6,859 nt of DNA from Candidatus Omnitrophota bacterium. GTDB lineage: Bacteria > Omnitrophota > Gorgyraeia > Gygaellales > Profunditerraquicolaceae. The position numbers were made by a program, and so were the translations under genes. Positions 1 through 5,410 of this stretch are shown here, piece by piece. The stretch is from NCBI GenBank assembly GCA_020061545.1, contig JAGUYA010000170.1, forward strand, positions 1-6,859, in the 5' to 3' direction. Under the pieces are notes generated by a model. That model had not been told where the DNA came from. It did no database searches and worked only from the letters and a program-made list of their open reading frames with translations. Each line of letters begins with the position of its first letter. The stretch's first letter is position 1.

Positions 1-395
1 ACCCAAATAAAGGTTATAATTATATTCGCTAAATTTCCAATATAGACAATTTGCGTTCTTATACCGAAAGCAATCATTAAGGTTGTAGCAATAATCTGCA
101 CCAAAAATTTAGCCAGAATGGATAGTTCTCTCCAATCATCAATTATTCCAAAGACCAACATTATCAATGAAGCGATGATTATCCCTTTTGTCTCCTGCAG
201 TAAGCTTCTATAAAGTGAAAACCACACTAAACAGGCAACAAAAAGAAAAGACAAACCCATAGCTATTCCTCCCACGAGCGGTATCCCTTGAGGAGTTAAT
301 ATCTTGTATCTCAAGGCAATTTTTCTAAATAAAAATACCAAAATCATTCCTGTTACAAAACTACTGAGGAATATAAGAAAACAATTAATTAGCAT
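1..395 (-). CDS. WecA/MraY-like polyprenyl-phosphate sugar-1-phosphate transferase, 3' end cut off
   Basis: This is the first 131 codons of a membrane protein that runs off the left edge. Members of this family move a sugar-1-phosphate from a UDP-sugar to undecaprenyl phosphate at the inner membrane, starting a lipid-linked glycan. Seen here: a hydrophobic N-terminal segment (about residues 2-23), the early family signature PQGIPLVGGIAM (35-46) leading into a second membrane segment, a third segment (about 71-85) ending in the Asp pair of GIIDDWREL (83-91), and the family-like AKFLVQ (95-100) beginning the next helix. The ATG at 395 follows a good ribosome site and lies 11 bases inside the end of the glycosyltransferase gene, so the two are probably translationally coupled. 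Together they suggest a polysaccharide or O-antigen-type locus continuing to the left. WecA/TagO, MraY and other members of the superfamily cannot be separated from this fragment; WecA-like is likelier because the partner is a glycosyltransferase, not a cell-wall division gene. Confidence 0.85.
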   Translation of the reverse strand, partial: MLINCFLIFLSSFVTGMILVFLFRKIALRYKILTPQGIPLVGGIAMGLSFLFVACLVWFSLYRSLLQETKGIIIASLIMLVFGIIDDWRELSILAKFLVQIIATTLMIAFGIRTQIVYIGNLANIIITFIW

Positions 396-1545
396 ATATT
401 GCTCCTTTTATCTTCATTAGCTCCTTATATAGATTTTCAGTCTTACTTATCATATTCGTAAGCATAAAATTAGAATCTAAACCAGCCCTTGCGTTTTGTC
501 CTATCTGTCTTCTTAGATTTTCATCCTTTATTAAAACTGTTATTCTCTCAGACATCTTATTCATATCGCCAGGCGCAACTAAAAAACCTGATTTACCTTC
601 TACAATTACCTCTGCCACCCCTCCGGTATGGGTAGAGATTACTGGCTTAGAAGAAGCCGTGGCTTCTAATATGGTTATAGGCAGGCCTTCCCATAAAGAG
701 GTAAGTACAAAGACATCTATTGCTGATAATATCTGAGGAATATCACGGCGCCAGCCAGTAAGAATTATGCAGTTTTTTAAATTAAGTTTTTCAATTAATT
801 TTTCAATGGACCTGCGCAAAATCCCATCACCTACTAAGAGGAATTTTATATGCGGCGAGAACTCCTTTACTAAAAAGGCAAGCCTTATAAAATTCTGAAG
901 AGACTTTTGGGGTTTAAAACAGGCAATCATTCCCACTACTAAATCGTTTGGATTTATTCCTAATTCCTCTCTTATATTTTGGTCTTTTATGTTAAATTCT
1001 GTATAATCAACACCATACCGTATAAGTGTATATTTATTTTCTCTCCCAATATGCTTGTCTAATCCTTTTTGTTTATCGTAGTTTGAGACTATTATTAGCT
1101 TATCCGTAAATGATGCCGCAAGTCTTTCTAGCCATATAAAAAATAACCGTACTATCTTCGGCTGATAATCATTAAAGCTCCACCCATGAACAGTATGGAC
1201 AATAATCTTTACTCTGGCTAATCTCGCTACTAAGCGACCTAAAATTCCAGCTTTTGAACTATGGGTGTGGACAATTTCAATATTGTTTTTTTTAATAAAT
1301 CCGTAAATCTCGATTAAAGCCAAAAAATCTCTTAAAGGGTTTATTGGACGCTCTAAATATCTTGATTTTTTTAATGTTAACTCCTTTAGGGAGAACGCTT
1401 CGGAGAGTAATAAACCGTCTTTGGCAGTAAATAAAAAGGGCTTGAACTTCTCTTTATTTAAATGGTTAATTAGGCTTAATAATTGCTTTTGGGCTCCCCC
1501 TAATTCTAATTTGGTAATTATATAGAGGAGATTAATCTTTCGCAT
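385..1545 (-). CDS. GT4-family (GT-B fold) glycosyltransferase
   Basis: A 386-residue retaining glycosyltransferase, a usual full length for the family, expected at the cytoplasmic face of the membrane and transferring a sugar from a nucleotide-sugar donor to a glycan or lipid-linked acceptor. The N-terminal acceptor half begins with a strand and the GGAQ loop (16-19), followed by HTHSSKAG (93-100) and VHG (119-121). The C-terminal donor half has FKPQK (210-214), LVGDG (237-241), GWRRDIP (264-270) and the family E-x7-E motif, E286 and E294 in WEGLPITILEA. It then has the STHTGGVAE loop (304-312). No signal peptide or membrane span is evident. The ATG at 1545 puts the first strand right at the N-terminus, as expected, but no Shine-Dalgarno sequence precedes it; a promoter-like sequence lies immediately upstream. 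Its last codons overlap the WecA-like gene by 11 bases. The sugar and acceptor cannot be named from sequence alone. Confidence 0.93.
   Translation of the reverse strand: MRKINLLYIITKLELGGAQKQLLSLINHLNKEKFKPFLFTAKDGLLLSEAFSLKELTLKKSRYLERPINPLRDFLALIEIYGFIKKNNIEIVHTHSSKAGILGRLVARLARVKIIVHTVHGWSFNDYQPKIVRLFFIWLERLAASFTDKLIIVSNYDKQKGLDKHIGRENKYTLIRYGVDYTEFNIKDQNIREELGINPNDLVVGMIACFKPQKSLQNFIRLAFLVKEFSPHIKFLLVGDGILRRSIEKLIEKLNLKNCIILTGWRRDIPQILSAIDVFVLTSLWEGLPITILEATASSKPVISTHTGGVAEVIVEGKSGFLVAPGDMNKMSERITVLIKDENLRRQIGQNARAGLDSNFMLTNMISKTENLYKELMKIKGAIYAN
402..407 (-). promoter_or_regulatory. Shine-Dalgarno site of the WecA-like gene
   Basis: AAGGAG on the minus strand sits 6 bases before the ATG at 395, inside the last codons of the upstream glycosyltransferase gene. 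It is the strongest ribosome site in the window, decides the WecA-like start, and makes coupled translation of the two genes plausible. Confidence 0.75.
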
Positions 1546-1558
1546 CAGAACAAACTAT

Positions 1559-1587
1559 ATTATAACCTTCTCAATAGAAAAGTTCAA
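1559..1587 (-). promoter_or_regulatory. Sigma-70-type promoter facing the glycosyltransferase gene
   Basis: On the minus strand TTGAAC (1582-1587) and TATAAT (1559-1564, a perfect -10 hexamer) are separated by exactly 17 bases. The -35 hexamer overlaps the TGA stop of the UPF0280 gene (1584-1586). Only 13 bases separate the -10 from the ATG at 1545, so transcription would begin about 7 bases before the start codon, giving an almost leaderless message. This agrees with the absence of a ribosome site there. No mapped start supports it; it is inferred from sequence and spacing. Confidence 0.6.
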
Positions 1588-2321
1588 GTCACAAATTTAA
1601 CCTTACCCCAACTAATAAGATTTTTTTTCATTATAATAACCACGCCTAATACGCCTCTTATGGATCTAGCGAAATTCAATGCTTCTTGTAAATCCGTGGG
1701 AGACTTTACTCGATTAGCACAAGCAGTAGCTACCGCATCGGCCAAAGATACGTTTTTAGATAAGACCACTACGCTATCAGCACAACCGAAACTTAAAGAA
1801 TGTCCAACTGTACCTGAAGATGTGCATATACCTATGGGGGTATCTTTTGGTTTTATTTTTAAACAAAGCCTGTTCCATAATTTTGACCTGCCTGCATAGA
1901 TTCCTATAATGCGCATTTTGTTCGATTTCAAAAATATGTCGCCACCATTTTCTATGATTACATCTTTGTAACCTTTCCTTAACAAATCCCTACCTAGAAA
2001 TTTAGCTATTGCACCAGCTACTGCGGCCATAGGTCCGACAGAGGCTGTTTTTGCTGCCTGACTCATCTCTTTTACAATCAAAGGCGTATTGAGTTCTACC
2101 TCTATGGGTTTTAAGCTAGTTAAAAACCTTCTATCTTTAGAGATATAATCTTCTATTTGCCGACGGTATAAATGAACCTTTTCTTTCAAGAAATCTTTAT
2201 CTAAAGACCTATCAGTAAAAATCTGTAAATCTGTTTCTTGCACTACAATGTGCGTTGAACATAACCCTTCACCCTTAACCCAATTCCGATAGAATCGCTT
2301 CTGGTACCTATTGGTTTTCAT
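1584..2321 (-). CDS. UPF0280 family protein (COG2122, ApbE-like)
   Basis: A 245-residue protein that matches the UPF0280 pattern along its full length. It starts YQKRFYR (6-12), then has VQETDLQI (27-34), YRRQIEDYI (52-60), VGPMAAVAGAIA (95-106), ENGGDIF (124-130), CTSSGTVGHS (166-175) and ADAVATA (194-200). The GGD and ADAxATA motifs recall the flavin- and metal-binding parts of ApbE, the FAD:protein FMN transferase, but this is a distinct, shorter family. Known for the family, from memory: genetic work in Methanosarcina and Desulfovibrio ties it to homocysteine formation, together with a COG1900/DUF39 protein and a NIL-domain ferredoxin. Neither partner is visible here, so that role is only a possibility. 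The ATG at 2321 fits the family N-terminus but lacks a clear ribosome site. Upstream is the repeat-rich gap that separates it from hypE, so it probably starts its own transcript; downstream the next promoter overlaps its stop. Confidence 0.88.
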   Translation of the reverse strand: MKTNRYQKRFYRNWVKGEGLCSTHIVVQETDLQIFTDRSLDKDFLKEKVHLYRRQIEDYISKDRRFLTSLKPIEVELNTPLIVKEMSQAAKTASVGPMAAVAGAIAKFLGRDLLRKGYKDVIIENGGDIFLKSNKMRIIGIYAGRSKLWNRLCLKIKPKDTPIGICTSSGTVGHSLSFGCADSVVVLSKNVSLADAVATACANRVKSPTDLQEALNFARSIRGVLGVVIIMKKNLISWGKVKFVT

Positions 2322-2336
2322 TCTTGTTTATAATTA

Positions 2337-2557
2337 TTTTGCTGTGGGATGTTGCTCGCGTGCTGAAATTTTTTGCCGTCTGCTACGGTTTACCCCGTTA
2401 GAGATTATTATATAGCAGAAACTTATGGTGTCTCTAACGGGGTTTACTTCCTCACTACGGGTAGCCTGTATCGGATTAGCATCCTTCGTTCGTCGTAAAT
2501 CCTTGCAGACTCCTGCCAAAAAATTTCTAATGCACGTTCCCAAATCCCTCCGCAAAA
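2337..2557. repeat. Large imperfect inverted repeat (MITE-like) between hypE and UPF0280
   Basis: This fills most of the gene-free interval 2322-2650. Its outer arms share a series of identical blocks in the same order, reading inward from the left on the plus strand and from the right on the minus strand: TTTTGC, GGGAT, CGTGC, GAAATTTTTTG, GTCTGC. The blocks are separated by spacers of slightly different length. The right half carries about 50 extra bases, so the element is asymmetric. The 58-base palindrome-plus-flank at 2389-2446 is nested in it. A 73-codon minus-strand frame crosses it but needs a TTG start and resembles no protein I know. It could be a miniature transposable element or a structured RNA; the sequence alone does not decide. 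Confidence 0.65.
2389..2446 (+). repeat. CCCCG/CGGGG palindromic element, long (50-bp) copy, intergenic
   Basis: TTTA direct repeats (2389-2392 and 2443-2446) flank a 50-bp palindrome whose arms CCCCGTTAGAGA (2393-2404) and TCTCTAACGGGG (2431-2442) pair perfectly around a 26-base AT-rich loop. Its end sequences, 4-base flanking repeat and total size match the copy in the HAD gene exactly, although the inner arms differ. Adding it to an empty TTTA target would insert 54 bases. Confidence 0.7.
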
Positions 2558-2573
2558 TTTATCAATTTAGCGG
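2550..2573. repeat. Small hairpin linking the two intergenic repeats
   Basis: CCGCAAAATT (2550-2559) pairs with AATTTAGCGG (2564-2573) across a 4-base loop with one mismatch. It overlaps the right edge of the large inverted repeat and the left arm of the next hairpin, so the structures are mutually exclusive in part. It may be incidental to the two repeats it joins. Confidence 0.4.
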
Positions 2574-2635
2574 GTGGCTGGGGTGTTTTCGAAGCGCGTA
2601 ATGCGCGAGAAAATACCCCAGCCAGGACCCGCTAA
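2567..2635. repeat. Long GC-rich hairpin just downstream of hypE
   Basis: TTAGCGGGT (2567-2575) pairs with ACCCGCTAA (2627-2635), and GGCTGGGGTGTTTTC (2576-2590) pairs with GAAAATACCCCAGCC (2609-2623). Only a 3-base bulge (2624-2626) interrupts the stem, which is 24 pairs long. The 18-base tip can form another short GCGC stem. The single non-Watson-Crick position is a G-U pair in plus-strand RNA but a C-A mismatch in minus-strand RNA. It lies 15 bases after the hypE stop and could affect the 3' end or stability of the operon message, yet no T-run follows it in the direction of transcription, so it is not a standard intrinsic terminator. Confidence 0.8.
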
Positions 2636-2650
2636 TTTCAAATAACAACT

Positions 2651-3658
2651 TTAACATATTCGTGGCAAAGGCTCGCTGGTGAGCATATCTACAATGCGCT
2701 GCGTGCCTAAAATAGTATTAAGTATTACGCGACCTCTGGGTTGCTTTACCACTGTGCCGATAATTTGTGCATTTTTACCCAAGGGATGTTTTCTTAATAA
2801 GTTTAAAACTTTTTTTACGCTCTCTTTGCTGACCGCTAATATCGCATTGCCTTCATTAGCAACGTATAAAGGGTCTATGCCTAATAGTTCGCACGCTACC
2901 CTTACTTTCGTAGATATAGGTATATTTTTCTCTTCGAGAAAAATACCCAGTTGTGAGGACTCTACAATTTCATTTAAGGTAGTGGCGACTCCGCCCCTGG
3001 TAGGGTCGCGCATAAATTTTATGGCATCTGTCTTTTTAAGCACAGGAATGAGTAGACCGCTTAAGGCCGCACAGTCACTTTTTATATTAAATCCCAAATC
3101 TAATTCTTTCCTTTTGGCAAGCACTGCTAAACCATGCTGAGCAATATTGCCAGTAATAATAATTTTATCGTTGGGTTCTATGTTTTTTATAGATAGTTTC
3201 TTATCTTTTATGATTCTACCAATGCCAGAGGTATTGATAAATATCTTATCGCAAGCACCTTTCTCAACTACCTTGATATCGCCAGTAACAAAATATACTC
3301 TGGCCTTTTTGGCATTAAAAGAAAGAGAATCCACGACCTTTTCTAATGTCTTGTAATCAAGCCCTTCTTCTATGATAAGCGCCAAAGAAAGATATTCAGG
3401 CAGAGCTCCTAACACCACCAAATCATTTACTGTTCCGCAGACCGCAAGTTTTCCAATATCTCCTCCTGCAAAACTTAAAGGGCTAACTACAAAGGAGTCG
3501 GTAGTAAAGGCAAGTCTATCTTTATAATTTATGCATGCGCTGTCAGAGAGTTCTTTTAATATGGAATTATTTAGTTTTTTAAGAAGGAGACTCTTGATAA
3601 GATTATGCATTAATCTTCCACCGCTTCCGTGACCCAGAAGTATTTTTTTAGATAGCAT
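2651..3658 (-). CDS. hypE: Hydrogenase maturation protein HypE (carbamoyl dehydratase)
   Basis: A full-length 335-residue HypE. With HypF it makes the cyanide ligands of the [NiFe]-hydrogenase active site: HypF carbamoylates the C-terminal cysteine of HypE, and HypE uses ATP to dehydrate it to a thiocyanate, in the cytoplasm. The essential C-terminus PRIC is present with C335 last. The AIR-synthase-type ATP-binding part shows GHGSGG (9-14), TTDSFVVSP (52-60), GGDIGKLAVCGTVNDL (65-80), IIEEG (95-99), VTGDIKVVEKG (124-134) and DPTRGG (218-223). Residue 128 is Ile where the family usually has Thr (GDTKVV), and FAGGDIG replaces the commoner FPGGDIG. The ATG at 3658 gives the usual short N-terminus; the ribosome site is weak and the HAD gene ends 10 bases upstream, so it is probably the last gene of the operon. 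No other hyp gene or hydrogenase subunit is in the window. Confidence 0.96.
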   Translation of the reverse strand: MLSKKILLGHGSGGRLMHNLIKSLLLKKLNNSILKELSDSACINYKDRLAFTTDSFVVSPLSFAGGDIGKLAVCGTVNDLVVLGALPEYLSLALIIEEGLDYKTLEKVVDSLSFNAKKARVYFVTGDIKVVEKGACDKIFINTSGIGRIIKDKKLSIKNIEPNDKIIITGNIAQHGLAVLAKRKELDLGFNIKSDCAALSGLLIPVLKKTDAIKFMRDPTRGGVATTLNEIVESSQLGIFLEEKNIPISTKVRVACELLGIDPLYVANEGNAILAVSKESVKKVLNLLRKHPLGKNAQIIGTVVKQPRGRVILNTILGTQRIVDMLTSEPLPRIC

Positions 3659-3668
3659 AGGACTTCGC

Positions 3669-4349
3669 TTAATTTATACGGATGCCACTCACTAAAAGAT
3701 CTTTTTTTAACTGTTCGATATCTTTGAAGGTAAAGCCGTGGATACCTAATCGGCAGGCGCTCTCTGCCAGCTCAGCTCGGTCATCAGTATAAAAGACATT
3801 GTAAGGTAAAACTTCTAAGATATTAAATGTCTTTTGATAAATAGAGGGGTGGGGTTTTCTAAAACCTGACTCAAAGGAGGTGATTATATGATGGAAGGCA
3901 TCAAATAGAGAAAAATGTTTCTTTAAGTAATCAAAGTGCAAGATATTTATATTAGACAGAAGTGCCATTTTATAGCGGTTTTTTAAGGTTTTAGCCAGAT
4001 AATATACTGCTTGATTCTTTTCCGTCAAAAAGAATATCTCATTCCAGATAGGCAGAAACTCGGCATAATCTAATTTTAAATTTAACATCTCTTTCACTTT
4101 AGAGAAGAATTCTAAAGGTGAGATTCTACCTTCTTCAAAAAGGCCGGTGAGGCGAGAGTCAAAGAAGAGATTAAATATTTCCTGGGGACTCCTGTCGGTA
4201 AACCTAGAGATTCTTTTTGCCGCTATAGTGTGGTCAAAATCAATCAGGACATTACCTAAGTCAAAGATTATGGCTTTTACCCCGCCCTTTCTTGTATCAC
4301 AGTGTCTCTTCACAGTAGAAAGGGCGGGATTTATGTGGTGATTATCCAT
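3669..4349 (-). CDS. HAD-superfamily hydrolase (phosphatase-like), with a palindrome-encoded N-terminal insert
   Basis: A 226-residue cytoplasmic hydrolase of the HAD class with a helical cap after motif I, resembling sugar-phosphate phosphatases such as YihX. Motif I is IIFDLGNVLID with nucleophile D30; Gly32 takes the usual second-Asp position, as in the DLGNV subgroup. Motif II is LLSN (S132), motif III is RKPHP (K165) and motif IV is YTDDRAE (D189, D190), so it looks catalytically complete. Substrate unknown. The ATG at 4349 shares its A with the TGA stop of the PAC2 gene, which argues for coupled translation; a TTG one codon earlier is possible but unneeded. Family members usually start a few residues before motif I. 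Here residues 7-24 (NPALSTVKRHCDTRKGGV) come from an inserted palindrome; without them the protein would begin MDNHHIKAIIFDLGNV, a normal N-terminus. HypE follows 10 bases later. Confidence 0.92.
   Translation of the reverse strand: MDNHHINPALSTVKRHCDTRKGGVKAIIFDLGNVLIDFDHTIAAKRISRFTDRSPQEIFNLFFDSRLTGLFEEGRISPLEFFSKVKEMLNLKLDYAEFLPIWNEIFFLTEKNQAVYYLAKTLKNRYKMALLSNINILHFDYLKKHFSLFDAFHHIITSFESGFRKPHPSIYQKTFNILEVLPYNVFYTDDRAELAESACRLGIHGFTFKDIEQLKKDLLVSGIRIN
4276..4333 (+). repeat. CCCCG/CGGGG palindromic element, long (50-bp) copy, in frame in the HAD gene
   Basis: TTTA direct repeats (4276-4279 and 4330-4333) border a 50-bp element. Its arms CCCGCCCTTTCT (4281-4292) and AGAAAGGGCGGG (4317-4328) are a perfect 12-bp inverted repeat around 24 bases. 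The outermost pair has decayed (C at 4280, A at 4329). Relative to the HAD reading direction it is inverted compared with the two copies in the M20 gene. Insert plus duplicated target is 54 bases, or 18 codons, which keeps the frame. Confidence 0.8.
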
Positions 4350-5398
4350 CAATTATCTTTATCTTTTTTCTTGTTGAATAAATCTAAAAACCTATCTTCA
4401 TATTCTTTATACACATTCCACTTATCCAGTTCGCTCTTCAGTTCATTGGCTTTGGAGATATTTTTCTCGGCTTGAGAAAAGAGCCTCTCAATATTTTCTT
4501 TTATAGAAACAGGCAGTTTTGTCAGTTGCGTTAAAGATTTTTTTATCCTCTCTATATCCTCTTCTCCAATGGGGCCAGGTGAAGGACCTAATTTAAGATA
4601 ATCCAGGAGTTTATTAATCTCGCTTTCCATAGCATGCGCTTCATCGATAAGCTCATGAAAATCTATCTCTATGTTCAGGATCCTCGCTAATGCCTCTAAC
4701 ACAGTATAGGATGCCTTGGGATTCTCAATCTGGATGGTATAGAGGGGTATCTCACCCAGAAGGCAAAAACCATTAAATCCTTCTCTTTTGGCTATGCCTA
4801 AAAATAAACCGTTCATACCGCTAACCTGACCTTCTAAGAGAAGCTGGAAATTATATTTTGTTGAAATATTGGTCATCTCTTTTCTAGTTGTGGCAAACCA
4901 CACTTTAGATGGCTGGGTATGATCCACAGCCTGTGGCATAGCGGCAAAACTGACCACTGCCTTTACTTTAAAGCTTCTGGCCAGGGAAATAATTCTCTTA
5001 CAGTAATCCTCTGCCTTTGCCAAATCTGGCTGGGCATTACTGATAAATATAATTAGATCATTTCCTTCGGACTTTCCGCCAAAATTTCCGCCATAATGCT
5101 TGGCGGATTTGCCATTCTTTGTGGCAAACTTGGCGGACCCGCCAATCTTTGTGGCGGGATTCTTCCAGTAATAGAATTTGCTAAAAGGCAATTCCGGTGC
5201 ATTCAGTATGCCTTCCCGGACAACGCTTCCCGTAAGATAGAAAAAATCTTCCGCAGGAATTTCTGCAAACTCTTCTGCTTTGAGTTTATTCATTAAATAC
5301 ATTGCTGCCTTAAACGCGACTTCACCCATACCCGGCCAAGCAGTAATAAGATAAGGATTCTTTAACTTGGGTTTCTTGAAAAATTTTATCTCCTCCAT
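4349..5398 (-). CDS. PAC2-family protein (proteasome-assembly-chaperone-2-like fold)
   Basis: A 349-residue protein of the PAC2 family, known from archaea, actinobacteria and several little-studied bacterial phyla and named after the eukaryotic proteasome chaperone. Its bacterial function is not established. Seen: LITAWPGMGEVAFKAAMYLM (17-36), DLIIFISNAQP (114-124), then GQVSGMNGLFLGIA and CLLGEIPLY, with the NPKAS segment in the middle. A charged C-terminal tail (about 270-349) is predicted to be helical, perhaps a coiled coil. Residues about 80-113 form a Gly/Lys/Ala-rich stretch built from a DNA repeat: the decapeptides PATKIGGSAK (81-90) and FATKNGKSAK (91-100) follow each other, between YYWKN and NDLIIF, which would normally nearly adjoin. 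The start at 5398 is supported by an AGGGGG site. It lies 12 bases after the M20 gene, and its stop overlaps the HAD start by one base. Confidence 0.87.
   Translation of the reverse strand: MEEIKFFKKPKLKNPYLITAWPGMGEVAFKAAMYLMNKLKAEEFAEIPAEDFFYLTGSVVREGILNAPELPFSKFYYWKNPATKIGGSAKFATKNGKSAKHYGGNFGGKSEGNDLIIFISNAQPDLAKAEDYCKRIISLARSFKVKAVVSFAAMPQAVDHTQPSKVWFATTRKEMTNISTKYNFQLLLEGQVSGMNGLFLGIAKREGFNGFCLLGEIPLYTIQIENPKASYTVLEALARILNIEIDFHELIDEAHAMESEINKLLDYLKLGPSPGPIGEEDIERIKKSLTQLTKLPVSIKENIERLFSQAEKNISKANELKSELDKWNVYKEYEDRFLDLFNKKKDKDN
5075..5159. repeat. Array of short hairpins with 30-bp tandem units, in frame in the PAC2 gene
   Basis: Two adjacent 30-bp units (5100-5129 and 5130-5159) match at 22 positions. 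Each contains a 7-base arm, 7-base loop, 7-base arm hairpin: TTTGCCA/TGGCAAA (5108-5128) and CCCGCCA/TGGCGGG (5138-5158). Six of the eight differences are three paired changes that preserve the stem. A third hairpin of the same dimensions, TCCGCCA/TGGCGGA (5087-5107), abuts the first, and another TCCGCCA lies at 5075-5081. The unit is 10 codons, so copy number can change without shifting the frame. Confidence 0.8.
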
Positions 5399-5404
5399 AT
5401 GTTA

Positions 5405-5410
5405 CCCCCT
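5405..5410 (-). promoter_or_regulatory. Shine-Dalgarno site of the PAC2 gene
   Basis: AGGGGG on the minus strand directly follows the TGA stop of the M20 gene and lies 6 bases before the ATG at 5398. It is a variant of AGGAGG with good spacing and fixes the PAC2 start. Confidence 0.6.

Noticed and set aside
2334..2555. A 73-codon minus-strand open frame in the hypE-UPF0280 gap
   Set aside because: It needs a TTG start with no ribosome site, lies entirely across nested inverted repeats, and its residues look like translated palindrome arms. I treat it as a by-product of the repeat, though it remains open with or without the nested element.
2567..2635. Hairpin after hypE as a classical rho-independent terminator
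   Set aside because: The stem is unusually long, has an 18-base tip and is not followed by a T-run on the transcribed strand.
2960..3020. GC-rich CCGCCCC stretch in hypE as another copy of the palindrome
   Set aside because: It encodes the conserved DPTRGG motif, has no inverted partner and no 4-base flanking repeat.
2679..3140. Plus-strand open frames opposite hypE, HAD, PAC2, M20 and UPF0280 genes
   Set aside because: They are antisense to well-supported genes with clear family motifs, have no ribosome sites of note and encode no recognisable domain.
3690..3710. AAAAGATCTTTT palindrome followed by T residues near the HAD 3' end
   Set aside because: It is a short AT-rich palindrome inside coding sequence, the T-run is on the wrong strand for the genes, and no GC-rich stem is present.
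4350..4352. TTG as the HAD start codon
   Set aside because: The ATG directly after it shares a base with the PAC2 stop and is the simpler start; the two differ by one residue.
5087..5158. CRISPR-like array in the PAC2 gene
   Set aside because: The units are directly adjacent with no unique spacers, are in frame with the protein and no cas gene is near.
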